Assembly (NCBI GenBank): GCA_964019415.1
Contig: OZ025868.1
Location: 2,261,961-2,325,960 of the forward strand
Length of the DNA stretch: 64,000 bases
DNA from: Ianthella basta
Lineage: Eukaryota; Porifera; Demospongiae; Verongiida; Ianthellidae
Direction of reading: 5' to 3'
Both the position numbers and the translations under genes were made by a program. This document shows, piece after piece, positions 1 through 10,908 of the stretch (position 1 is its first letter; each line of letters opens with the position of its first letter). The notes below the pieces were generated by a model. The model searched no databases and had not been told where the DNA came from. It saw only the letters and a list, made by a program, of their open reading frames with translations.

Positions 1-13
1 TGAATCCACTAAC

Positions 14-29
14 CAAATGGAATGGCCAT
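14..29 (-). CDS. First exon of a further Ig/FN3 receptor gene (partial)
   Basis: On the minus strand a 16-nt open stretch beginning ATG encodes MAIPF plus one base and is followed by GTTAGT. The same 16-nt exon, phase and donor start the complete receptor genes at 4,432 and 31,224 (MAACY, MVACY). A close copy (MVIPF) occurs at 26,839-26,854. The rest of the gene would lie to the left, outside the window. The call rests on similarity to its paralogues, so it is tentative. Confidence 0.35.
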
Positions 30-711
30 TTTGAAGCTGTATACAAAATGTACATGCATACTAATGTTTACAGGGACTGTCCCTTACTTGGTAAGTCAAC
101 ATTCTTCTGGCAATTGCTGGGGCTGTCCTTCAACTCTAGAATCGTCTATGCATATATTCTGTGGAATAAGAGCCTAAGATTCATTGCATTTAACTATATA
201 CTGCATGGCATGGGCTTCCATGTTCAACTATGATAGGTTATTACACGCACGTATATGCATAAAATATATCCTACCATAACTAACTTGAAGGAAAGGATGT
301 ATCAGCCTTGCAGGATTATGCGTGATTAAAACTCTCACATGTCAGCACTCAACAGAACCACTATTGGCACACCTTTGTGATAATGTATCTCTGTTTGTTT
401 TCACCTAAAAGGACACACCACTGAACCACACTGTGGTAATTGCATAGTGAACATGCCAGTTAATACAGCACGTGCACAGTGACTTGTTTGCAATACTGTC
501 AGCCTTTCATGGTCATCATGTCAATGACCACTTGATTGAACACAGCAAACAATGCATAATCACATAGGGTATCATGTCAGTCACACAAGTACTATTATAA
601 AATTATATACCTAATACATGCAAACAAAGGAATAAGTAAGTACTAGCTTCAGACTATGCAGTGATTTGTGAACAAATGCACACTGTCCATATAACAGTGA
701 TTAGTGAAACA

Positions 712-3700
712 TTACAAATTGACATATTTAGATTCATTCTCCAGCCGGCTGCTCATTAGCTGTTGATGGCTCATTTCCACTGAACAGTAACTTGGGTTGG
801 GTTGGAGCTGGATGCTGGTGGGGTCACCAGAGGAGGTGGGGTCACCAGGGGGTATAGGGTCACCATAGGGACTGGTGTTAACAAAGTGGGTGGGGTCAAT
901 GATAGTTTGATCTCCAGAGGGGGACGGGTAACTGGGGTTGTGTGGAAGCTGAACTGTTTGACTATCAGAGGTACCGGAGCGTGAGGCTGCAATATAGAGC
1001 AGAGATCAATGGAAACATTATACTTGGTGGACATTTCAAGACAATTAACTACTGTGCGTACATGCATGTGTACTGTACAATGTGTTCATTGGGTTACCTT
1101 TCTGTTTCAAATTGTGTATCTTCCAACACAACACAGCAGTGATACCTCCAAATATGGTCATACTGACAATGTACAGTGCAGTGAGAGAGTACACCACACC
1201 TGGGAAGACCTCCTGTGAGACTGACAGAGGTGACAGAAGAGTATACAGAGTAACTAGCTGCAATCACTACTGCTGCTGCATCAAGCTGTGCTGTCTTGGG
1301 AGTTTCTGTGCAGACAGCATATACTTGTGAGCAGAGTTGTCACACAATAGCACTGTGTTGCAACTAATAAGCATGTACATTACCAATAGAGTAGGGTGTG
1401 TATACATGTAGGTATAGGTATACACTGTATGTACCACTGCTGGGAGTGATATACATTCGTATATAGCTAGCTATAGACAGGTGAAACTAAAGACGACAGA
1501 TGTAAGCATGACATGCTTGCACATACTGTGCACCTTACCTGAGGGTGAGTGCACTGTTGGAACATATGAATGGAATGCACCTATGGGATATATGTATGGC
1601 CACAGTTTGAAACCAGAAGATTGTCTGTGTATGTATATATATATATAGTGTAATAATATAGCTAATAGCATTATCACTGAGGGGAGTAAGTGAATGTTCT
1701 GACAATTCATATCAAACACAAATACATAATTGGTAAATGTTGTTTTGATGGCCAAAACTGAAGTGCGTGAGCTCAGTAGTGCACCTTGCTGAATGTTGCC
1801 ATAATAATATGTTCATGAGTGGAGTCATGCATTCAGATGGTTAGCATGCTTGAACTGCATTGATGGCTTTAGCTTTATAGACTCACAGATGCATGAAATG
1901 TACTTTATTGAAGTAAATTTCACTTTCATTCCATACACCTTTCATCTATAAAGTCTACTGTATATATAAAGGTCATTTCAAGCTCACTGAACACAGCTGA
2001 TGTCCCCCATGTCACCATCTCAGTGACAATGTTCCCCATGTCATCACTCATGTTGGTGGGGACAGCGGTGAACTTGGTCATGTTCACTGTCACTGCCTCC
2101 TCTGACAGCCGTTGGGTCAGAGGTAGGGACAGAGTCACTGAGTCATTAGTGTGTTTGGTGGTTAGGAACTGGAACACATCTGCTGTCATGTTAGCAACTT
2201 GCACTCCATCAATGTCCACTGAGTACCACTCAGTGGGGTAGCCAGGGCAGTCGGGCTCATACTGCATGAATGGATAGCTATCAGTATACATACGTAATTA
2301 TATGTACATAGATATATACAGTAACACTGTCACAGCCCTGTGATAATCATAGAAGTGACATAGAACTTCATATAAGCTCTCTGAATTGCATACACTAGCA
2401 TTTGCTAACCGTCTCTAGCATTTAATACTTAAGTAAGCACAGTTACCCTTCTAAAGTTTCTCTTGATGGGTGTGTGTAGTGCGGGCAAGTGAAATTGCTT
2501 TCTAACACTAAAGAACCCTAGTGAACCGCTGTGATGACTGTGGATGTGCTGTTAAGCACTTGTAGTTCTCTGAGTGCCCTCTCTCTCCCTGTCCCTTCTC
2601 TTGTGTTCATCAGTTTAACTGTGCATGTATGTTTACATGTGTGTGTTTACATGTGTGTTTCTGTGTGTCGTGTGCGTGTGTGCGAGAGCATAATTATGAT
2701 TCTGTTCAAATTTCAGAATGCGCAAAATGAAAATGTGCATTAGGCATGTGTACTGCACAGTTGTACGCATGTGTCCAACAATGTATGAGTCTATCCATGT
2801 CTGCTTCAATTATTCATGTCCATTCGTGTGTGCACAAATGTGCTCATGAATTATTCAAAATTAGTTACAATTCACAGTGTTGACCAAAGGCAGCAAGTAT
2901 TTCAAGTTAGGGCAGTAGCCCACAAATTTTCCGTGACTGGAATTACTGGTTGTACTTTGTGACCAGTAAGCTTGGCTGAGCAGCCTCTGCCACAAGCTGT
3001 TATCGCGTAAAAAAATAGAAACAAGAATAATAAATAATATATGCATTATTGCTGTTGTATACGTATGAACAATGGCTAAAACATTACAATCTCACATGAC
3101 TCACTTGCACAAATGTCACACTGATGAATTCACGATCTGTTCCAATAGTGACATTAGTGATAGCAAATTGACCAGGACCTGCAAAAAGGCCACCAATAGA
3201 ATGACCTGCTGCAAATAGGACTGACACAAAATACGTATCTATAATAAAGAAATTATTCCATAATCAAACACACTTATCACTCACTTACGTAGCATAACAC
3301 TGACTCCCACTACGATGGTGTTTCCTCGTCGGTTGCCAAGCATTACAGTGGCAGTGGAGTGGTAGGTCCTACACCTCTCCAGGTTGCTGATGGTGTACTC
3401 CACATTGCACCCAATGGAGGTGGTGCTGACTACTGAGAGAGGGGACACAGTGTGCTCCACTGAGAAGTACGGGGTGCACCTTGGGTAGAGGCTGCAGCTC
3501 TCTTGGAAGGAGTAGGTGAAGGTGGAGAGGCGCTGGGAGACATTGGCTGTGAATCTCTCCAAGGAAAGAGTAGGTTGGTAGTCTAAGTAGAACAGAGAGA
3601 GCTTGGAATAATTGAAATGCTATTAGCTGTCTGCACTGCACCACTGTGGTACATATAACTGTGCACACTGTGCTACACATATACGTACATGTGCATGACA

Positions 3701-4432
3701 TTACAGGGTGGATGCAATCCTCTATAGCTACAAACTCTAACACAAAGTTTGTGTCCTGGTGGGTGCATGGTCAGAAGCAACTATCATATTGCTTATATAC
3801 ATTAGGGTCTATGGTACCACATGTGATACTCTGTACAGCACACTGACCGGGAGGAATGAATGAGTAGTGGACTCTGTTGCTCTTGATGAGGGTGCCCAAT
3901 ATGTTGTATTCACACTGGATGTTGAATCCATCCAGCACTCGTACACTACCTACTCCGCTGATGTCTGCTGTGTGTTCTGTTGTGCTTTGAACAGTGTACA
4001 CTGCCCCATCAGGAAAGGCAGTGATAAAGACATCACCATTCTCGTGAGTCCCATTGTGAATCCACAGTGGAGAACTGAATACATCACTGTGTCTACAGAT
4101 GAGGGTGAGTTGGTCTGAACAGTTTCCTCCTTGGAGTTCCAGGGAGATGTTGAAGGCTGCTAAGATGAAGAAAATAAGACTATGTGAATGAGTAGGCAGT
4201 ATGAGCCACCTCACAGTACACCAACTCAGTGTACCTTCTCCTCCAGTAGAGCACTCCAGTACTAGTACAACAGTGACAGCCAACAGGGAGACTGTGTGAC
4301 CACTTGTACCTACATGGGGGGGGGGGGGGGGTGAGGTACACAACTGAACAACTAAACGTTAACAGCTGAAGGAGACTGCTAAAGAGTGTAGACTGGGGAT
4401 GGAAGAATTCACTAACCATAACAGGCCGCCAT
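712..4432 (-). CDS. Ig/FN3 single-pass receptor with NPxY-containing tail (copy A)
   Basis: Ten exons on the minus strand join in phase into about 494 codons: 4,417-4,432; 4,235-4,309; 3,848-4,159; 3,289-3,582; 3,105-3,178; 1,988-2,261; 1,539-1,553; 1,271-1,305; 1,098-1,212; 712-986. Exons 1-2 give a signal peptide with the hydrophobic run SLLAVTVVLVLEC. Exon 3 is one Ig-like domain (Cys in LTLIC and in IQCEY). Exons 4-5 and 6 look like two cysteine-containing FN3-like modules with many NxS/T sequons. A short linker precedes a membrane helix (VVYSLTALYIVSMTIFGG) and a basic KIHNLKQK stop-transfer. The 91-codon last exon is a Pro/Ser-rich cytoplasmic tail with NPSY twice, SPYGDP and a terminal SKYVNL. 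NPxY binds PTB domains and YxN binds Grb2-type SH2 domains in known receptors; signalling here is inferred. No specific orthologue is recognised. Confidence 0.82.
4316..4331. repeat. G16 homopolymer in receptor intron 1
   Basis: Sixteen consecutive G on the plus strand lie a few bases upstream (in gene sense) of the acceptor of receptor exon 2, so they form a C-tract in the sense strand. In copy B the matching place reads gggaggg and is not homopolymeric. This is probably slippage-prone sequence and the length may be an assembly estimate. Confidence 0.7.
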
Positions 4433-5283
4433 TCTAAAGTTGTTAAATAACAAGGTCTCTCCTTTCATTAACTACTATTAACTACTAGTAACTTGGGTTG
4501 GGTCAGAGCGGTCACTGTTGGGGTCAACAGGATAGAAGTTTGGACATGATGCAAAATTACGTCATAAAAATGTGAGTTTGATTCTGTTTGAACTGTTAGC
4601 AGATGGATGCACTTGCATGACTCTGAATACAAACAGGATCAGAACAGAATCACTGGTGTACGGTGTGTAATCACTGACAGAGTCTAACTACTAACATATT
4701 TATACATAGCCATATCTACTGTATACCTGTATATACACATGCATGCATTGTGAGGTGCTAATGACTTTTACTATATTTCAGATTGTATTTGTGTATCAAA
4801 ATCAGTGATGAAATGAAAGCAACATAACAGTGTACTGTATGTATTATACATGCATCCTCTGTCAACTATGGTAGTTGTGCTTTGACTAATCTGCAGCTGG
4901 TGAGGTACGTGCATGCTACTAGGTGTAATTCCAAATCTATTCCCGTTCCAAATTCCTTATGTGTTTTTGGAATAATATGGCACAAAAAAACATGAGAGGA
5001 ATTCAAATGTACATTGTGTTGATGAGAAGTGTTTCCACACACTAGAAGTGATCCTTATGCAGTTCAAAGGATAACTATGGAAATAGATAGATTTGACTAA
5101 AAAATACATTCAGTGTTGATTGTATCAACTTGTAAACCTTCACTATGCAGTTTCCAGATACTCTACAGTTGTGTAACCAGATTAGTTGTTGTTTGACTAA
5201 ATAATAATTATTGAAATAACTATATTCCTTTCATTTGCACCACTGAACAACAATACTTGCATGGGCCACCAAGTATACCTTCA

Positions 5284-5958
5284 TTAAATGATGTACAGTA
5301 GGTGAGTATCATGTTGTACTGCCATGTAGAGTACACATTCACTGGAAGTATAGCCGCAAGCTTCAAAGATGAGGCAGTTTGTGTTTGATGAACTGCTTGC
5401 AAAGGGGCAATGCAGCTGCTACAGTATGTATAAACCTCATTGCAAATGCACCACACCACTCCACACTAAAGTACTCTTTCCTATACGTACAAAAGCCTCC
5501 CTGTTCATCTGCATGCTGCCTGGTGTTTACACTACATACATGAGTGGTGGAAGCAATTGGGCTTTGGTCATGTTGAACCCCCAGCACAAATGTCTCAGTG
5601 AACAGGGCAGTGCACGTGGACATGGGGATGGATGGAGGTGGGCAGTCAGGCATCCATTCAGGGTGGGTGAAGGTCCTGGGTGTTGCAGAGTATACTTCAG
5701 AGAAGTGCTCTTCTGCTTGCCACTGTTTGAAAGAGGGCTGGACGGATGCACAGCAGTCATCGTCCGGTGAAGCTATAATCAGATAGTGTGCTGATATGTG
5801 CATGTGGATGGCTTTATTTTGTGATGAACGCGAAAACATTTATGATAATTATAAGTATTTAATGTACTCTAGATCTGTGCATAACTACCTTGGCAGGAGC
5901 TCAGAATGAGAATGTGAAGAATAGCCAGAGCTACAGTCCTTCCAGTAGTGAGTGCCAT
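5284..5958 (-). CDS. Predicted small secreted cysteine-containing protein
   Basis: Three minus-strand exons join in phase: 5,889-5,958, 5,540-5,772 and 5,284-5,418, giving about 145 residues. Exon 1 encodes a classical signal peptide (MALTTGRTVALAILHILIL then SSCQ). Exon 2 begins SPDDDCC and carries further cysteines in DCPPP and STCTAL. Exon 3 has four more cysteines and ends at TAA. Introns use GTAGTT/ATAG and GTATGT/GTAG. No transmembrane segment follows the signal, so secretion is expected. I do not recognise the family. Its start faces the plus-strand transcription unit beginning near 6,358, leaving about 400 bp that could be a shared promoter. The duplicate at 32,663-33,323 has lost this frame. 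The exon 3 boundary is the least certain part. Confidence 0.5.
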
Positions 5959-6357
5959 CCATGCACCAATACAGTGACCTGACCTGGGCACAGAACAGAG
6001 TTGCTACAGCTCCTCCAAGTCTTAGCTAGGTTGCTGTGGCGACGCTATTGTGCATGGATGCCACCCATTCAGGTAAGGCCTACTGGTAAACTAACTTGTT
6101 TCATATTATTAATAGATCTAATGAATAGCTACACTAGCTATAGCTAACAACTCACACTTGCACTTCTAGCTTTCATGAAGATGATCCCAGCTGCTGCTTC
6201 AGTAATAACTTGCAACCAGAATTACGTATAGTATAAATGCTGCTGCTACTAGTACTGAGGTACCTTCATCTGTTATATCTCTGGCCTGCGATACAATGCG
6301 TACGTATAATTATACATGTGTGCTTTAGCAAGACTGATGGGATTTCCCCTATACAAA

Positions 6358-7580
6358 ATGGCGCGTGTACTACGGTACGTGTACTAGTGGAAAGGAATCG
6401 TCCTAATCTTCACCGCGGAGATGTACATCGACTCCTCCCGCCCCGCGAAAGATTCGTTGACAACTCCAAGTTGGTGCTGTATTACTCTCTTGGACATTTA
6501 TTATCAATTCGTGGCGAAAGGTGCTTCTGTATTGGATGGCTACAAGTAAGTCTGTATATTCAACTAAAGACGTTTACTGCGTAACATGGAGATATCAGTG
6601 CTTGCACAGATAAAACACAAGACACTTGTAGTGTAGCCAATAACATATCTGTGCCAGCTATGTTGTCAGGAACTACATTAGGTCTATGTACAGTGTCTGT
6701 CATCTGTTAGTGCATTGGCCCAGTGTGGCTATGGCCTCACTGATTCAACAGTGTTACTTTTCTCTAAGGAAGGAAGCTGTGCATGTAGGCGTACTTTAGA
6801 GATGCTACCAGTGTAGATGTGCCAACCACAGTTTACAGTACAGCACACAGATATGCCCATACCAGCATGTTTGGGATGTGTTTTCTCTGCACATGTGTAC
6901 ATGCATGCATGCAAGTGTACATGTGTGGGTGTATATTTTAGTACCTATGTGGTATTCTGTGCTCTCCTACTCATCACCATATGCCCATTCTGGTCTCAGA
7001 TGGAACTGTGAGACTCTTTGAGCTCTGCCACATCTTACTGCTATCCTCCCCCTTGTGATGAGAGGCCATTCTTCAAGCTGTTTGAGAGTGTGGTATTCAT
7101 AAGAAGTCAGGACTACAGATCATGTCCAAATTCCTTCAGGTTGGTGTAGAGGGAGGAGAGGGGGTGAAGTATGGAGTAGGCATGGAAGGAGGACATGCTC
7201 TGGTGCACTTAAATGGAGAGGTGATGATTGCATGGGTATGTGCATTAGCCTAACACTTCCTGCATGATGGTGGGATGTATGAATGTGGGTCACGGGATTC
7301 CATGTAAAGATTGGGTGCAGTGGGAGGTTGTTCTGTGTATCACACATGTGTGGACTGTAGCCACCTTTTGGTCTGTACTGTAACTATTTTGTTCTGCTAT
7401 CTCTTTATTGTTAGGGTTGTTGCCAACCTCGGTTGTCATGGGAGACACAAGCTGCTTGGAAGGGCATGGAGTGTTCCTGTGATACGTCACCTCTTCTCAC
7501 CACTTAAGGACTACTTCACCTACTCCACTCAGAATGGACAGATGGTTGCCAAGGGAGACGATAGGGCTTTGACAGAATAA
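6358..7580 (+). pseudogene. Unresolved multi-exon gene, copy A (frameshifted)
   Basis: Three blocks conserved with copy B are bounded by splice sites: about 6,358-6,542 (donor GTAAGT), 7,000-7,139 (acceptor TCTCAG, donor GTTGGT) and 7,415-7,580, which ends in TAA. The last block reads on from the second in phase 2 and encodes VVANLG, then [10 protein letters not shown], ending RALTE. In block 2 this copy has about 7 extra bases relative to copy B, which puts two stops in the frame used by copy B. The first block begins ATGGCGCGTG, but no single frame is clean in both copies. The product is not recognised. It may be a decayed gene or a transcribed non-coding locus. Confidence 0.3.
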
Positions 7581-7958
7581 GACAGTTAGTACAACACAAT
7601 AGTTCATGTTTATTGTTTATTTAATGCTTAGAACTACGTACTATAAGTGCCCCATTGTACTAGACTGGTTTTAATTACATGTTTTCTATTATGTGAATGG
7701 TCCTATATTATTGCACTGTTTTGCAGTTTATACATTTGCATTGTAATTATACCTGGTGTAAGTTTATTCATGGCAAACCATACAGCAGTTTTGTTCTGTT
7801 CCTATTTATAAGTAGATCTATGGGTGGAAGGAAGGCAATGCGAGAACACATTGATGTATTTTGTTGAGATAGATCTGAAACTTCTGACTGTGAATCAAAT
7901 TTGTAACCACAGCTACATGTACGTACGTATATATGTAGTTATATACAACCACCACACA

Positions 7959-8150
7959 GTGCAAGTTGCAATATTGCAGCCACCACCACCTGTGCCAGTA
8001 GAGTACCTGCACCAGTTGGCCATAGAAAAAGACCACCAGTGCAAGTTGCAGTGAGACCACGGCAGCACACGCACCATTTGCACCACCACATGTGCCAGAA
8101 AGTAAAGTCGCTCCATGGCTGAAGAAAAAGACCACCAGCGCAAGTTACAG
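7959..8150. repeat. Short imperfect tandem repeat
   Basis: A block running from agtgcaagttgca to aaaagaccacc occurs about twice, at 7,959-8,036 and 8,037-8,135, followed by a partial third start (agcgcaagttaca). The same structure is present in copy B at about 35,205-35,397, so it predates the segmental duplication. No coding function is apparent. Confidence 0.5.
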
Positions 8151-8206
8151 CCGGTTGGAACCTGCACCGCCGCCATTGGAGTGCACGCTGCAGCAAGCAA
8201 ATGTAA

Positions 8207-8273
8207 CTTGCCTAAGGGCATGCCATTGAATTTCTGCCCATATCCTCAATTCAATGGCGTGCCCTTAGGCAAG
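8207..8273. repeat. 26-bp inverted repeat (hairpin)
   Basis: Arms 8,207-8,232 and 8,248-8,273 are complementary over 26 positions with one mismatch, around a 15-nt loop. In copy B (about 35,456-35,522) the left arm has extra substitutions and pairing is weaker. It could be the core of a small MITE or a transcribed hairpin; the sequence alone does not decide. Confidence 0.6.
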
Positions 8274-8560
8274 AACAAAGGCCTAATTAAAACTTCTGTC
8301 TCATTTAAAAGTCTTAAAATCTCCCATACTTCAAAGCCACACCTAGCACATGTCCGTGAGAGCCGTCAATCCCCAGGACATTATTTATATATTTAATTAT
8401 TTACTTTAGATTAGTAGTGTATATTGTAACTTGCACTGTATACTTCTATTTGACGATGCAAAAATGGCTGCCTCTCGCGAACCAGGCGTGAATATTTGCC
8501 GCGGAAAGCTTCTCTAGGTAGGCGATGCGAATGACGCTGGCTGCTTGCCACCCTGCTTAC

Positions 8561-8720
8561 CATTCACACTCAACATTCTCTGAAGAGACATTGAGAAGAT
8601 CGAGGACTTCTCTCTCTCCAGCTTCAAAACTTTCCCTCCCATTTTGGAGTCGACATCCACAGCATCCTGCTGCGTCTGCTTCCCATCCAACTGCAGCTCC
8701 CATATCCTCCATATTCCCAT
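8561..8720 (-). CDS. Possible minus-strand first exon, unknown product
   Basis: A minus-strand frame opens at ATG (8,720), encodes MGIWRIWELQLDGKQ and a polar, helix-prone stretch ending SLQRMLSVN, then meets a GTAAGC donor at 8,560. Copy B keeps the frame despite a 12-nt deletion (VDVDS then GILKLEGEK), which mildly supports coding. In copy B the donor reads GTAGGC. No downstream exon was identified. It may be an antisense artefact of a CpG-containing region. Confidence 0.22.
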
Positions 8721-8997
8721 GGGCCTAGCGTAACTGCGCTCTCCATCATGTCTAGCTCTCAAGGAACTCCTAACTCCTGTTCCACTTACATTTACTGTGC
8801 TTTGTGCCCCACAAATCAGTTAACTACACTCATCTTGCACATGGCTTGTGTTTCATGCACTAATAAGTCTATGGCTACAGCTCAATCGGCTTGCTTGGGC
8901 TCGCAATGCATCTGCCTAGTTGATAGCACATGCCTTCTTTGGCCACACATGCAGTACAGTAGCTGACCTCATTGGTGTGGTACTGTCTCTCTTTACA

Positions 8998-9061
8998 GGG
9001 AGAGGTAGGTCCACCTGGTCCAGCGGGTCCAGTGGGTGCACAGGGTATCCCTGGACTGGCA
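8998..9061 (+). pseudogene. Duplicated fragment of a collagen exon
   Basis: After TTTACAG the sequence encodes GEVGPPGPAGPVGAQGIPGL and then runs into non-collagenous sequence with no donor. The exon and about 90 bp of its upstream intron closely repeat the complete exon at 10,737-10,835, so this is a truncated local duplicate. The same arrangement exists in copy B at about 36,237-36,300. Confidence 0.7.
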
Positions 9062-10848
9062 CGATGCAATGCATCTGCCTAGTTGATAGCACATGCCTTC
9101 TTTGGATGTCAACTCAGAAGTGGGAGGGAAGGTTTTGAAGCACAGCACTCACATTTCTGTCACACTGCATTTCGTTTCGTAATAGCATTTCACATCACAT
9201 CACTACATAGCACATCACATCGCACCACCATACAGCTCCTCTGTTGCCACTGACAACTGATTTATGCTGCATTTGCCTTCTGCTGTTGTGTGTGCTCACA
9301 TCTTTGTAGCAGTCTCTACGTATACTCTGAAATGGAAACCTTATGCCTTTGTGTTTTTGTCAATAATTATGATTTTTTTACTCTCAGCTGCAAATATCTC
9401 TTATTTCAGGGATTCAAGAAGAGAAAGGAGAAATTGGACAGAAAGGTGATTTGGGACCTGGAGGTCAGACTGGTCCCCCTGGTCCTGCTGGAGCAATGGG
9501 ACCAGAAAGATTAGAAGGAGAGAAAGGAGAACCAGGTACCATATAGCATTGGAGACATTGGCCAAACTGTAATTGGGCATCACTTTAGTCTCAGCTATCA
9601 CAAGCACTCATACGTACATACATACACACATACACACATACTTACATACAAACATACACACATACGTACATACAAACATACACACATACGTACATACATA
9701 CATGTGACTACTTCTACGTAGGTTTGCTGCTTGTTTGTTTATTTCAGGTGTCCAGGGATTTCCCGGCATGAAAGGCGAAACGGGTCAGAATGGTAGTCAG
9801 GGTGATCCGGGTCTTCCAGGAGTGACAGGACCTCCTGGGCCCCCTGGACTTGCTGGCCCACCAGGCGGTGGCAATGGCAGTGTGAGTAGGGCAGTGCTGT
9901 AGCCTGTTGCTGTAATAACTGTATAGTGCTATTGGACACCTTCTTTGGGACGTCTGTGATCTATACCTTCATTAATATACATTCCACTACGTATTCTAGA
10001 CCAGATGCTATAAAACTGACCGCATCACACTTTCCATGTGCCTGTATATGTAAGTACACTGTCTGGTGATTAAGTGTGATTACGATGTCATCTGACTTGA
10101 AAATTATCAATCACTGATCTGATTCAATTATGTATGACTAATTATCACTGCTGTTTTAAGTCAATTATTTATCTTAGTCCCACTAATGATTCGTGACTAA
10201 TCCAATAGTGATACCAGGGAGGTGCTCGCTGCTATTGGTGGAGAATGAACCTGCCCCTAATTTAGTGCTAGCCGAGCTTACTGCACTATGAGGGCTCCCA
10301 TCGATCCTAACAGAGCTGGCTATGGGGCAATCGTGTATGTAGTGTCAGGATCACAGATTACAAGACACTTGACTGTTATGCGCTGCTGACGAACACCTTC
10401 TCACCCAGATGTCCTTAGGTAATTATGTTTTAACCGACACTATAATTATGTTAACATTGACATGTTCAAGACGTTGCTTCCAAATAGATGTTGAAAATGT
10501 GACACACACAATCGTGTGTGCATAATTCTACTTGCAAAAAGCTGCTTTTTGCTAATATTTTTCACACACACACGTGCGCGCACACATGCACACACACACA
10601 CACACACATACACACTCTAGCTTATGCATGCGTTTAGGAGGGGTTATTGATAGCACACGTCTTGTTTGGCCACACATGCTATAGCCAGCATATGCAGTAG
10701 CTGACCTCACTGGTATGGTACTGTCTCTCTTTACAGGGAGAGGTGGGTCCACCTGGTCCAGCGGGTCCAGTGGGTGCACAGGGTATCCCTGGGCTGGCAG
10801 GAAGGAAGGGAGAACCAGGAATGAAGGGAATGAAGGTAGGGAGTGCGT

Positions 10849-10849
<1 letters not shown>

Positions 10850-10906
<57 letters not shown>
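10850..10906. repeat. (CA)n microsatellite
   Basis: Uninterrupted CA dinucleotides lie in the collagen intron just after the exon ending at 10,835 and directly abut the T-tract that marks the 3' end of the antisense LINE. Copy B has a shorter tract at about 38,414-38,438. Confidence 0.95.

Positions 10907-10908
<2 letters not shown>

Noticed and set aside
771..1067. Proline-rich minus-strand frame of 98 codons
   Set aside because: It overlaps the receptor tail exon in the wrong phase; the spliced frame starting at 986 is open to the stop and conserved in copy B.
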